From: Cryptomeria japonica
Lineage: Eukaryota > Streptophyta > Pinopsida > Cupressales > Cupressaceae
DNA: 64,000 bases
Assembly: GCF_030272615.1 (NCBI RefSeq)
Contig: NC_081406.1
Span: forward strand, 245,575,218-245,639,217
Direction: 5' to 3'
Shown here: positions 22,701 to 34,401 of the stretch, piece by piece
How the letters are laid out: each line of letters begins with the position of its first letter
How positions within the stretch are numbered: the stretch's first letter is position 1
Notes under the pieces: model-generated
What the model was told of the DNA's origin: nothing
The model's input: only the letters and a program-made list of their open reading frames with translations
Database searches by the model: none
Program-made: the position numbers and the translations under genes

Positions 22701-23300
22701 AAGGATCCTCTTGAATGGCCCTTGGGTGGTTCGGATGCAGATTGTGTGGTGTTGGTTAATATCTTGGAGGGTAGGTTATGTAGTTTCCTCAAGGAGAGAG
22801 ATATTTTGGCTTGGGGTCCTAACCCAAAAGGCAAGTTTTATGTTGTTGAAGGTTATACTCAGCTTGATAGGCAATTTCATGGCTTGACGGATGTTCCCTG
22901 GTGGAAGAAGGTTTGGAATAGCTTCTCTTGGCCGAAACGTAATTTCTTCTTATGGCTGGTTGCTTAGAGGAAATGCCTCATGAGGGAGAATCTTCGTAAG
23001 AGAGGCTTCCAGGGACCATCTATCTGTTATCTTTGTATGCATAATGAGGAAGACTGCGCCCACTTGTTTTTTCTATGCCTTTTCTCTAGGGAGGTTTGGC
23101 ACAAGTGGTGGGAGGCTTGGAAACATGCTTGTTTTCATGCTACCTCCTTAATTGAATTTTGGGATAGCTTGGGCAGGCCCCCAACAAAGACCTCTTTTCT
23201 TCAAGTGGCATGGGCTATTGGGCCAACCCTTATTATCTGGAATTTGTGGCTGGAAAGGAATCAGAGGGTCTTTTGTGATTCACATATAGGGAGTCCTTAG
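19773..23300 (+). pseudogene. LINE ORF2: endonuclease, reverse transcriptase, zf-RVT
   Basis: ORF2 starts at ATG 19773, overlapping the ORF1 stop as ATGA. The endonuclease begins ALSWNVRGLN with VVFIQETKLS (catalytic Glu). It includes ILAGDFNFV and ends near RGSDHWPI, with the catalytic SDH motif. The reverse transcriptase has [53 protein letters not shown] and the catalytic LDFVDDTGL at about 21777-21803. The zf-RVT end has CYLCMHNEEDCAHLFFLC (about 23025-23080). The reading frame changes at a G6 run (19971-19976) and at a G4 run (22289-22292). Stops occur at many sites, including 20224, 20747 and 21320. It is inactive. Confidence 0.88.
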
Positions 23301-23480
23301 CTGTGGCAGAAGATAATTAATAGGCTTCAGGAGACAACTTGGCTAAGTGCAATTTGTTTGAAAATGTTGATCTGGGTGATTATTGTAGTGCTCCTCCTTG
23401 ATCAGACTCTTTTTGCATGTTTTGATTGTCTTCAGTGGAACATTATTGTATATTGATTTAGATTTTATGTGATGTTATTT

Positions 23481-24554
23481 CATGCTTTATCTGGGTCTAT
23501 GGTGTATGAGTTTATGTTGTATATCAATGCTTATGATTAATGTTATTTTATGGATCATTATCATGGACTGACACTCTTACCTTATATGTGTGATGTGTTA
23601 TTTATATGTTGCATGTTTGCTAGTGTATGGGGATGCAAGGGGATGATTTTCCTTCACTCACTCCGGTGAGACAGGGAACACCACGATTCTCCTTCATCGG
23701 TGTGTGTACCATGTTTGTATATATATATTTGTCTATATGCACGTGTGGTTCTTTGGTGTAGGATATTGCAGGTACTAGTACCGGGTAGGTACAGGGTATC
23801 GACTCCACTTGGTTTCATAGGTCTGAGCATGCCTTATATGTCAGATGGGAGTGGAGGAGATAGTTGTTGGACCCTAACTTGATTCGCAGTTAGACTCGTG
23901 TGAGTGTTGTCAGTTGGTTGTCTTTCCCGTCTGGCTGGTATGTGAGTCACAGTGCTTTGGTTTGGTCAATTGTGAGTCGTCACTTGATCATCCTTCGTGT
24001 GCGTGTTTTTGTTTATTTAAATGGTTATTTAATTGAATGGATGATGCTATCTTGTGTTGGCATAATTAGTTAATTATTATGCTCAGAGATTATTGATTTA
24101 ATTAAATTAATGATTTTCTAGATTAAATGGTTTAATGGCTTATTTCATTGTTTAAGTTGCATTAATATATTTTGTGGAAGGAAATAAATAATTGCCCAGC
24201 CATTTAAGTGTTAAATGATTATGTTGAAGGAAAGTATTATGGAAAATAGAAAATAAATAAAAAGATTTTCTTTTCACCTTTCCATTTGACTTTTGCATTT
24301 TAATTGTTGGAAAAGAATTGTTTTTGGAAAAGAGAAAATCTGATTGATTTTTACTTTTTAAATAATTTAATCTGATTGGTGGAGAAAACTTTCAACCCAA
24401 AAAGTTTAGGTTGAAATATATTTTCCATATATGCCTGGAAATTCATGGGAATGAGAGACAACATTTTTGGAGAGAAATTTGGAAAACCATTCTGAAGGAG
24501 GAGCTGGAATTCGATTTGGTTTGCAAGGATTGGGATTCTCCATCATTTTGCTTG
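23481..24554. other. Possible LTR-type sequence, no gene
   Basis: The first part is T/G-rich, and 24000-24450 is very AT-rich with TTAATTAAAT runs. It is followed by a CATATATGCC promoter-like motif near 24427-24440 and a purine-rich leader. This pattern resembles an LTR, but no paired copy or duplication was found. No coding region was recognised. Confidence 0.35.
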
Positions 24555-26119
24555 CTAGTTTGCTTGAAAAAAACAAGTTGAAAATGACATGCCAAAAATA
24601 GCAAAGCCTTCAAATACCATTTGTAAACAATTTCAACACGAGAAACAAACAAGGGTAAGTTTCAAATCGAAGGAATTTTCTACATCAAAACCTTTGGAAC
24701 TCAGTCACACTGATTTGTGTGGTCCCACAAGGACAAAAAGCTTATAAGGTGAGTATTTGATGATTACTATAGGATGACATGGGTAACATTTATTAAAGAA
24801 AAACCTAAAGTATTAGAGAAGTTTAAGGCATTCAAAGCCTTAGTAGAGAATGAAACAAGGTTGAAGATAAAGTGCCTTAGATCCAATAGGGAAGGAGAAT
24901 TTACATCAAACGAGTTTGAAGAATATTGTGAAAGGTATGGGATAAGAAGAAAATATTCAGCCACAAGAACTCCACAAAAAATGGAGTAATGGAGAGAAAT
25001 AATAGAACCATCCAAGGTATGGCAAGAGCCATGCTTAATGAATCCAAGATAGCTAACACATTTCGGAAATAAGTAGTTCATACAACTATGTACATTTCCA
25101 ACCAAGCTCTAATCAAGGTAAACAACAACAATCCTTATGAACTTTGGAAGGCAAGGCCTATATCAGTCAAGTATTTCAAGGTCTTTTGAAGAAAATGTTA
25201 TATAAGAAGGGATAAGGAATATTTGGGTAAATTTGATTCCATAAGCGATGATAGTATTTTCCTTGGATATTCTACAAGAAGTGAAGCTTACAAGTGCTAT
25301 AACAAGAGACTACACAAAATTGTTGAAAGTGCAAATGTGAAAGTTGACAAAGAATGGAATCAAAAGGAAATAGTACAATATAGTGATCAAAGGAAATCCA
25401 AAAACACCATCAAAGGCACCACCCAAGACACCATGCAAATTTTCTCCAAAGAATCATCTTGAAGATTTGATTATCAAAGACAAATACACATAGATTCAAA
25501 CAAGAAGAAGACTCGCGAATTATAGAGAAGATAATGCAAATCTATATTTTCTTTCCAAAATTGAGTTGAAGAATATTTAAGAGGCAAGTGAAGCCAAATA
25601 ATGGCTATAGAGGAAGAATTGGATCAAATGGAAAATAATGAGACTTGGGAGCTTGTCCCAAGACCTAAGGAAAAAAATGATATTGGAACCAAGTGGGTGA
25701 TTCATAACATGTTGAATGAAGATGGAGAAGTTACAAGGAATAAAGATAGACTTGTATATATAGGCTATGCACAAATTTAAGGAATAAACTTTGAGGAAAT
25801 TTTTGCTCCTATTGCAAGATTAGAGGCAATCAAAATGTTCTTAGCTCTTGCAAGTTTCAAGAATTTTAAGTGTATGATATGGACATCAAATCTTTTCTAA
25901 ATGGAAACCTTGAAGAAGAGGTATTTATTGAACAACCTAAGGGATTCATTCTATTGTAGAATGAGGAATATTTGTGTAGAATGAAGAAAGCCCTTTATAG
26001 ACTAAAGCAAGCTCCAAGGGCTTGGTATTCAAGGTTAGAAAAATATCTCCAAGAGAAAGGCTTCAGAATAGGAATAGTGGATAGCAATTTATATATCAAG
26101 AGTGAAGGATATACATTAT

Positions 26120-28117
26120 TTGATTGTTTTTTATTAGGATAAATAGGTTTTGAGGGGACCCGAAACCCCATACAACATGTTTTGAAGGGACCCGAAACCC
26201 TTAGATTTTACAAGGATCTGAAACCCAAAACAGATAGCTGCAAAGGATACATCAAAGATAATCAATAGCAAAAAACCAACCTAGTAGCAAAGAGTAATCA
26301 AAGAAACCTAGCTAGAAAGGGAGAAGGCCAAAGCCTTTCACTAGCACAAGGGTTTTATCAAGGCTCCCTTAACCTTCAATAGATACCAAGGGGTTTTCTA
26401 GGCACCCATAACCTGATTAATGGGTTTTACAAGGCTCCCACAACTTGAATTGGGTTTTGAACTGACTCCCATAACCAACAATATTTTGGGTTTTGAAAGG
26501 GATCCCAAAACCCACAATTTGAAACCATCAGAGAACCACCTTCTAAAAACTAGCTCCCAAACAACAAAACACTTTTTCAACTCCATAAGAAAAAGGACCA
26601 AACAATAACAAGGGTATATCTGGCACCCATAGCCAATCAGGGGTTTCATAGGCTCCCCAAGAAGAAACAACAACAACAGGCCACAAACAAAACTTGTTCC
26701 TAACCAAAACAAAGATTGATCAGATTGGGCCCTTTAAAACTGCTAGCAACTAGCATGTCCAAAAAAAAAAGCGAAGAAACAAACGCAATGGGGTTTTGAA
26801 AGGCTCCCCAAATCTTCGAGTTGGGTTTTGGAAAGGCTCCCAAAACCAACTGGATGAAGCCAACAAACACAAAGAATTGATAGTCACCACCCAACCAACA
26901 AAGCTCATTTCCACCTCAATAGGATAGGGACCCACCTCTATAAGGGCTAAAGAGATGCAGACCATCGGTAGAAAAATCATAGCTTCAAACAACCAAACTA
27001 CATCCAACAACAAAGAAACAAGACCACAAAGCTTAGATGGACAAAAGGGATTGGAAAAGGCTCCCAAACCAATTAACCGAAGAAGAGCAAAAACTAGTCA
27101 AACTCCAAGCAGGAAAGCTCCACCAAAATCTCCACCTCCATAGGAGAAAAGTGATAGAAAATCAACATCAAGGAGAGAAGAATTCAAACAACCAGCCTCG
27201 AAAAACAAGGCAACCAAAAACCCCAACAAATTCCATCCAAAAAAAGTTAGCCCACCACTCTTCCCCTCAATAGAAGAGTGATCCACCTCTATAGGACAGA
27301 CCGAGAAAAGCAGAAAGATGAAAATCTGAACTTCAATAGAGAACCTCTTGAGAAAGATAGAAAAAAGAACACAACCACAACCATCAAGAGGAAACCTAGA
27401 AAAGCATGACTGTAGGGTTGAGCAGATCCCCCACATAGAGGCCCCCTGCAACAACGAAACCCACTCCAAGAGCAGAAGATGGACAAAGAGGAGAGAAGAG
27501 TCCAAGATCCCAAGGAGGAATCGAGCAATTGTAGCTCCACCTGGATCCCAAACTTTCCCCCCACACCTCGATATGAGCAGGGCAAACAAACCTCCCAGAC
27601 AAGGGCACAACACAACCTTACCATACCCACTGCTAAGAACCAGAGAAGCACTTGCACAACATCCAACACAACCACCCATACCAACTACAGAGGAAGACCA
27701 CAACTAGGGAACATCAGATGGGCCACGAGAGAAAGCAACCCAAAGAAAATCTGCCACATCACACTCACCCCTTCTCGCAACAGAGCTAGAGACAACTACA
27801 TCATCGACAAGAACCCGAACAACAATAGCCCTCACACCATATAACACTCCATCCCCAATGCTCACACCTACCACAAAGTTGATCACAACCACCACAGAAA
27901 CTGATCCCACAACAAAACCTCACAAACCAAAGAACCCATCGACACCCACCCTCCACGAAGCGCTTGGTCCGAGTCAAACACAAGACAAAATAACGGCTAC
28001 CATAGCACATAACAACCATTGATAGGCCCCTCTACATTTAGATCCTCGTCTCCTCCCTTTCCTGCATCTTCTCCTGAAACCCTTGCTTCCCCTGCACCTT
28101 GCTTCCACGACCACTGA
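26120..28117 (-). mobile_element. ~2-kb nested insertion, possibly a LINE 3' end
   Basis: This block separates the copia reverse transcriptase halves. On the minus strand it ends in CCTATTTATCCTAATAAAAA followed by AC, a poly(A)-like end that would be the 3' end. It has many variants of GGTTTTGGGAGCCTTTCAAA/GGGTTTCGGGTCCCTTC near that end, and a G/T-rich 5' part. This resembles 3' untranslated regions of 5'-truncated plant LINEs. Long frames on both strands (up to about 200 codons) show no domain and are attributed to base composition. TGATT occurs at both edges (about 26115-26119 and 28117-28121), a weak candidate duplication. The family is not determined. Confidence 0.45.
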
Positions 28118-28537
28118 TTATTATGGTATATGTTGATAACATAATTTTTGGAGGTGATAGTAATAAGATGTGCTAGGACTTTGCTTCAAATTTGCAAAAG
28201 GAAATTGAGATGTCAATGCTAGGTGAAGTATCTTTCTTTCTTGGTTTGTAAATTTCCCAGTCAAATAAAGGAATTTTCATTTCCCAAATCAAGTATGTTA
28301 AAGAAATGTCGAAGAAGTTTAGAATAGAGGATTACAATCCAATGAGCACTCCCAAGGTTACTTGTTGTAAGTTGAGAAAAAATGATGAATCTCCTACAAC
28401 AAATCAAACTTTGTATACATCCATGGTTGGAAGCTTTCTATATCTAACATCTACAAGGCTAATGTTATGCAAGTAGTTGGTTTAGTGGTAGGATTTCAAG
28501 TAGCTCCAAAGGAAAGCCATGTTAATGTAGTTAAGAG

Positions 28538-29046
28538 TGTTGCCATTGGAGCCTAATCAGAATCAAAGGTTAAATTTTCTCCACTTCTATCAGCGCAGAT
28601 TCCCCCCAATTTATTCAACGGAGGTTTGGGGGTAGCACCCCCAAGATGGGGTCAAGGGGTAGCACCCCTATTGCGCTCCCCTGGACCACACAAATGACTT
28701 TTATTATTTTATAAAGGCACTAGGTGTTATTTTTCTATTAGATGACATATTGTAACCCTATTTTTGTAACTGACATAAGTCTTGATAAAACAACTAAGGG
28801 TTAGGTTTTTCTGTAGAGAATTTTGTAGCATTTTTTTAGTGATTTTGAGATTTCAGGGATTGTTGGTTGTAATTAGTTCGATTTTCTGGATACTAATATT
28901 GGATTCTTTGTTTGGTGGACATAGCTTGAGTTTCGGTGAACCACGTTAAATATTGTTTCTTTGCTGTTATTATTTCTATGTTTTTCATTCCTCTATTTAA
29001 TCTTTATTTGCATATAATTGATATTTTTTGCATGTAATTCCTAACA
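28538..29046 (+). mobile_element. Solo LTR with 5-bp target-site duplication AAGAG
   Basis: This 509-bp element begins TGTTGCC and ends CCTAACA, the TG...CA termini of an LTR. Identical AAGAG pentamers flank it (28533-28537 and 29047-29051). It interrupts the copia RNase H frame exactly there: removing the element and one AAGAG restores a readable junction of GTAGTTAAGAG to AATATTGAAA. Inside are two hairpins with the same loop TAGCA: GGGGG/CCCCC at 28628-28642 and AGGGG/CCCCT at 28655-28669. A TATA-like TTTTATAAAGG sits near 28707-28717. It is the product of LTR-LTR recombination of an unidentified LTR element. Confidence 0.9.
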
Positions 29047-29350
29047 AAGAGAATATTGAAATATTTGAAGGGGACTATGGATTTTGGATTGTGGTATCTG
29101 AGAGGTGAAGATTTGAGTCTTACAACATACATAGATGTGGATTGTGCTAGTAGTATCGATAATAGGAAAAGAACCAGTGGAGGTGCATTCTTTCTTAATG
29201 ATTGTCTAGTATCTTGGCTTAGCAAGAAATAAGTATCAGTTTTACTATCTACAATAGAGGAATAATATATAGCAGCAAAAACATGTTGTACACAAATTAT
29301 ATGGATGAAATTGACATCAAAAGAGATTAAGGTTGAGTATATGTAACATG

Positions 29351-30547
29351 TACTAAACTATGCAAATGAAATTACAACTCTTACAACTTTTGGAAAGAAG
29401 ATAGGAAAGGAAACTTGCGACTTTTTTTTTTTGTATTTACAATAATAAACTAAACAGAAACTTGAATGTTAAATAACATACTTGATTTTGAATAAAGATC
29501 TAATCTACGTTCATAAATAATTGATACAAATGAAAGTTCTATCTTTCCAAATTGAAATAGTAGAGAGGTTTAAAGGCTACATTTTCCAGATGCTCATTCT
29601 AATCTTTATATAACTTTACCATATATTTGGAAGAGGGAAAGTATCATCAAGGTTCTTTCCCACCCAACCACAGACTTGCTAGTCCCCCATGCCATATCCA
29701 ACTAGATTGGCCCAACCCTTCACATAGAGGTAATGAGAAGTTGAACTCATGCCATCTGAGATTGGTTTATAATCCTACACAGCTCCCTAGTCGGTCATAC
29801 AATAAAGGCTACCCCTAACTAGTATGATCTCTAACTGGGGTGTACATCTAGACTATTGAACTGATCGACATTCTTTGACTTGAGCATCACCTTGGCCAAA
29901 GGTTTTCGCTTAGTTGCAATCACACCAAGGCATGAAGTCATTATTCCACCCTACTCGGTAGCAACTTGGTTTCATAGGACATAGATCCACTTATGAGGGT
30001 ACTGAATATGGCTGACCATTAAAACATAACACATGGTGAATTTTACCAAACATAAATTAATCAAGAATAACAACAGTCAAGGATTTTCCTAAGAATGACA
30101 GTTGAATATAATGCTCGGTTCCCATCCTCATCCTGAGATTTAGGCCATATTATGCCTCATTGTTTTAAGTTCCTTTCTAGTTCCATTCTTCCAAGTTTGA
30201 ATTGTAATACCTTCCTTAGTTTGAAGAAGGAAAGACAAGCTCTAGAGCTGTTTTCTCTCTTCTACACTTTATGTTTCTATTTTTTGCATATTAAAAATGA
30301 TCTTGTTGTTGTTGCAAAATTTAAGTGCATTTATTCAATTTTTAATAAGCCAAACTACATTTATGAATGCTGAGATCTACTCCACCCTATTTTACTTCAT
30401 CGAACTAAGTTAAGCTAACGACTCAGCCCCTAGAAGTTATTCTCAAGATTATATAAGCAACTAACACAGTTGTTGGACAATTTTCCCATTTCATAATTAC
30501 TTGAATAGATTAAACATAAAGGTTCATTCCAGTGAATCAATACCAAA
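29351..30547. other. No recognised gene
   Basis: Mixed-composition sequence. The part at 29630-30000 is C-rich with tRNA-unlike blocks and may derive from another element, but I could not assign it. Open frames are short. Confidence 0.35.
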
Positions 30548-31466
30548 GAAATGGGACTCGGGACTTAGACCCGATTTGACGAGGCCTACTCGTCTCGAGA
30601 CTCGGAGTCAAAACTCGGTGTAGTCTGGACTGGACTCGGCAAAGTGAAAAACTCAATAAATTTAGAGTTTTTTAAGGATTTAAAACTTGTTTCATGCACC
30701 CTTTATTAAATACACCTTAAAGACACAATAACATCATCAAATAGAAGCTAATTTGATTACATACACAAGTATAGATCAATCACATAAGCATAAACACAAA
30801 TTGTAGCTGAAGGAAATAACAAACATAGGTATAAAAATATTGTCAAATGTATACAATATTACAAAACTCATGGAATAAAAAATGCATGTCATCATATGAT
30901 CAAATAAGATGCAAACTCTTCCTTTCCAACTCTTGTTGCACCAAATGAAAGTATATGTTGTTATATGGAGCCTAATCAGACTCAGAGGTTAAAATTTACC
31001 TACTTTTATCAATGCAGTTACCCCACTAATTTTATGACGGGGGTTTGGTGGCAGTGCCCCCAAGTTGGGGTCAAGGCCATTATTTAATAAAGGTGTCAGG
31101 TGTTATGTTTCTATTGTTTCTCCTCACAACTCACTTTTCTCCTCCTATTTTGCCAAATGAATGAAATGAAGTTCACTTTTAGGGGCAAAGCAAAATATAA
31201 ATAAAAAAAAAAGTTAAAAACATTTAAAACATGTTTTTTTTGTGTCTTTAAGTTGCCTTATGCCGACCGAGTTTCGCGAGTCTTGACTCCCAAACTTGAT
31301 GATTTTAGGCGAGTTTGGAAGATGGCGATTTTGGGTGATTTTTGGGACCAAACTCATCCGAGTCCGAGTCCGAGCCCAGTAGACTCGGCGACCCTCACTC
31401 GACTCGAGAATCGTCCAAACTCCACGATTTTGGATGATTCTCGTGTCTCTGCTCAATACTCTTGAA
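30548..31466. mobile_element. GACTCGG-rich inverted-repeat element, possible DNA transposon
   Basis: The left segment (about 30548-30660) and right segment (about 31250-31466) are both crowded with ACTCGG/CCGAGT motifs, for example GAGACTCGGAGTCAAAACTC on the left and CCGAGTTTCGCGAGTCTTGA on the right. The motifs match in inverted orientation. The 0.6-kb middle is AT-rich and contains an LTR fragment. The arrangement resembles a non-autonomous DNA transposon with subterminal repeats. Exact termini and target duplication were not established. Confidence 0.4.
30956..31115 (+). mobile_element. Fragment of the same LTR family as the 28.5-kb solo LTR
   Basis: It starts TGTTG and shares GGAGCCTAATCAGA, CAGAGGTTAAAATTT/CAAAGGTTAAATTTT, GGTTTGG..G.AG.CCCCC and TAAAGG.G.CAGGTGTTAT-like blocks, in order, with the first 200 bp of the solo LTR at 28538. 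It is more diverged, has lost one of the two hairpins, and stops matching near 31115. Confidence 0.7.
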
Positions 31467-32560
31467 TCTTCTAAGCCTAATTTTTTCCAACTCTCCTTTC
31501 TATATACTCACTACGACTGAACTAAATTTTCAATCTTGACAATCTGTTTAAGTTCTTCTTGAATGTATTTAAAATATGAATACAACCCCAAGAATTATAA
31601 GGGTTTAATGCAGTCAATACACAGTTCGCATATGCCAAACTATATTGGTTATGTCTGCAAACATTTCATGAATTCACAACTATATTGTATATTTCTTTGT
31701 GTACTTATTTTTCCCTATTTTCAAAATAAGAATAGCCGTTCTATATATTTCTTTATGCATTTATCAAATGAGATTAATTTCACAACCATGTATAGGGAAA
31801 AACCGAAAGTATTAAAGTAAATTTCTCTTATCTTATTCTTTCTTAATTCAAACTCATAAAGAGGAAATATATGTACAAGCCTTACTAGGCTTAATCAATG
31901 TAACATTACCTAGAAAGTTGAAGAGTTGCATTGATGAGTCTTTCGGAGCAGCTGACTACTTTTGAGTGTACTTTCTAGCTTCTACGGAGAGGCTTTCAGC
32001 TTCTAGAAACAAAAATCTTTCTCCAATTATGTCCGTTGTTGTCTAACTAGGAGAATTCGTTATTATATTTGAGGAGATCTTGTAGATCTCAAAACATATT
32101 CCAATAATCCGAAAAAGTGTTCTATAGATTTCGGAAAATAAAACTATATACTTTCACATATGCGACGGTTTTATTCATTTCAGCCTCGTTACATTAAATA
32201 TTAATTTCAATGCATTCCAAACAAAATGGGAGGCATGTCATGTTTTCTGACTTGCCACCACAGAGGTTTCATAATTCATACTATTCCCTTAATCTTCAAC
32301 CCGATGTAGATATCTATACCGATATTGAGTTGGCACCCAAAAATATCGCACCTTTGTAAATAACATAGCAAATACTTGACATATGGCTTTTATTCCCAAG
32401 CCCAATAAAATTATTTTATGCTTAATAATAACATAATCTCACGTTAAAAACCAAAGCCTCCAGAATATGGTTATTATATTTTAACCATAATAAGACTCGG
32501 CCAAAGTATTTCCATTAATAGACCTTACATTGCAAGGGAAAGAACATTTGGTTACACACA
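31467..32560. other. No recognised feature
   Basis: AT-rich sequence with short open frames only. No repeat or RNA gene was recognised. Confidence 0.4.
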
Positions 32561-33083
32561 CACATATATAAAATCTATGTATATATGTCTATGCAAGGAC
32601 ACATACATATGTATTATCTATGTCCGGAATACTTACATATATGTACTTACATATACATGTATTCATTTACAATATATACATGTATATATGTATACATATA
32701 TATTTATACATATATACATATACACACACATATATGTATTAATATGTATATATATGTATATGTATTAATATGTATATATATGTATATCTGTATATATGTA
32801 TATATATGTATATGTATGTATGTATATATGTATATATATATATGTGTGTGTATGTATGTATGTATATATGTATGTGTATATATATATGTATATATGTATG
32901 TATATATGTAAATATTTATGTATATATGTATATATGTATGTGTGTATATGTATATATGTATGTGTGTGTATATATATGTATACATATATACATACATATA
33001 GCTACACACACACACACACACATGCAAGCACACATACTATGTCCGGAATACTTACATATACATGTATTCATTTACTATATATA
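32561..33083. repeat. TATA/TATG/TGTG microsatellite block
   Basis: A 0.5-kb run of alternating TA, TATG and TGTG repeats, ending in an (AC)n tract at 33003-33020. A non-repeat block beginning TATGTCCGGAATACTTACAT occurs at 32619 and again at 33030, so the block contains a direct duplication about 411 bp apart. Long open frames here (up to 211 codons of Tyr/Ile/Met/Val) are artefacts of the repeat. Confidence 0.9.
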
Positions 33084-34401
33084 TGTTGGATACCAGTACT
33101 GCGAGGATATGTTGTTGTCATTGATGTCAACATATTCCTATGTCTTGGTGTTGTTGAGAGTTGTTTGGTGTTCCAATGATTGCACTGGGTTGATATGGAT
33201 GGTTTATCTGTTTGGGATGCTGGAATACTTCATTCCTTATTGTATTGTTTTCAGTGATCCAAAAGATTGCTTGATCATATTATTTGATCTAGTTTGTAGT
33301 TCAGTCTTTCTGTGCAGTGGTTGGCAGAGTTTGGTGTTTGATCCGGTGAGCTCTGATATGATCATATCTTTGGCTGTGGATTTGGGAAGATGTTTTTTAT
33401 GTTAATGTGTATCCTCCGTTCAGATGGTTCATGATTTGGTGCTCCACAAGTTAATTTCTAGTTCAGATTGCTATTGTTGAGTGTTCCTGTGAGTTAGCGT
33501 ATTGATTGATGAAGATTTGAATAAGTGGTGTTGGTACAACTATTGCAGATGGTTCTAATGTGCTTGTTGGTGTTTCTCAATCATGTCCTATTTGTTTTGG
33601 TGGTCCGCATTGATCCTTGTGCGCGTTCTTGGTGATTTTGTTGATCCGGTGATATTCTTCGTGTTATGCGGTATTCTTGGTGGTGTAGCGTGTTGAAGTT
33701 GATCTTGGCAAGATTTTCGGTGGTGATGCATGTTTGGAGATTTGATTTAGGTCCATGCTATGTCATGTATATCATTATATTGGTCTGCTGGTTCACATAT
33801 GTATTGTGTGATGTAATTTTGTAATTAAGGTTGAGGGTTTGGCCGACCTTGTAGTCAAGTTGATGAATTGTATAAATAGGTGGTATAGTCATGTAATTTT
33901 GGTATCGATGTTGTGTCTGCATTATCAAAGAGTTGGGTATGTGTGCATAAGTGAATTTATTCTTCGGTGTGGTGAATTGAGTAGAGATTATTGTAGGGCA
34001 GACAAATGCGCTTAACTGAAACTGTCATCAAGCATTGGTAGATGCTATAATTGCAGTTCATGTAATCTGGATTGTACTCTGAATCTAATTGTAAGGTAGT
34101 GACTCTTCCCTTAGGTTGGAGTTTGAGCAATGAGCTCTACACAGTGTGCCTAAATGCATGTGCATTCCACATTGTAATATTTTCACATACTACTATAGAG
34201 TATCATCTTATTGTGGGTAGGTTCCCACTGTGGTTTTTCCCTTAACCGAGTTTTCCACGTCAAAATCTTGGTGTTATGTGTGTTGGTACTATTGTGTTTA
34301 TCTTTATTCTTGCTGCAGTTATTTAGATCTGAAATTGTGCTTAATTTGATTAAAACTAATTCACCCCCCCTCTCAGTTTTCCTTCTTGGTTGATGCTAAC
34401 A
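33084..34401 (+). mobile_element. 1.3-kb copia-type LTR, copy 1 (probably solo)
   Basis: It begins TGTTGGATACC and ends GATGCTAACA. It shares structure and sequence throughout with the LTR at 35127-36472, including TATAAATAGG at 33871-33880 (probable core promoter) and the 3' block CACCCCCCCTCTCAG. Directly after it comes an (AT)n stretch and not a primer-binding site, and ATATA flanks both sides. It is therefore best read as a solo LTR inserted into the TA microsatellite. The repeat itself makes the ATATA duplication weak evidence. Confidence 0.8.

Larger units (their letters stand above)
18040..23480 (+). mobile_element. Near full-length L1-clade LINE (non-LTR retrotransposon)
   Basis: The element has a GC-rich 5' leader from about 18040, then ORF1 (DUF4283-type plus CCHC knuckle) and ORF2 (endonuclease, reverse transcriptase, zf-RVT) in the order of plant L1 elements. 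Both frames carry premature stops, and ORF2 has at least two frameshifts, so it is inactive, but both frames remain readable over their whole length. The 3' limit is approximate because no clear poly(A) tail or target-site duplication was identified. It lies 2.3 kb upstream of CRY-DASH and points away from it. Confidence 0.88.
24555..29350 (+). pseudogene. Ty1/copia pol relic, split by two insertions
   Basis: Three plus-strand blocks make one degenerate copia pol. Block 1 (24555-26119) holds the integrase (LELSHTDLCGPTRTKSL, EGEFTSNEFEEYCERYGI, GKFDSISDDSIFLGYSTRS) and the start of the reverse transcriptase (EEELDQMENNETWELVPRP, IFAPIARLEAIKMFLALAS). Block 2 (28118-28532) has MVYVDNIIFGGDS, the active-site motif with the second Asp changed to Asn, and SLYTSMVGSFLYLTSTR-like residues. 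Block 3 (29052-29345) is RNase H (LKGTMDFGLWYLRGEDLSL, DVDCASSIDNRKRTSGGAFF). The second Asp of the integrase triad is also Asn (LRSNREGEF). Many stops make it non-functional. LTRs of this element were not identified. Confidence 0.85.

Noticed and set aside
27098..27703. A 201-codon minus-strand frame with hydrophobic stretches resembling a membrane protein
   Set aside because: Overlapping long frames occur in other frames and on the other strand, and no conserved motif is visible. It sits inside an unidentified retroelement insertion. Base composition explains it better.
32577..33405. Tyr/Ile/Met/Val-rich open frames of up to 211 codons on both strands
   Set aside because: They are translations of TATA/TATG/TGTG microsatellite repeats.
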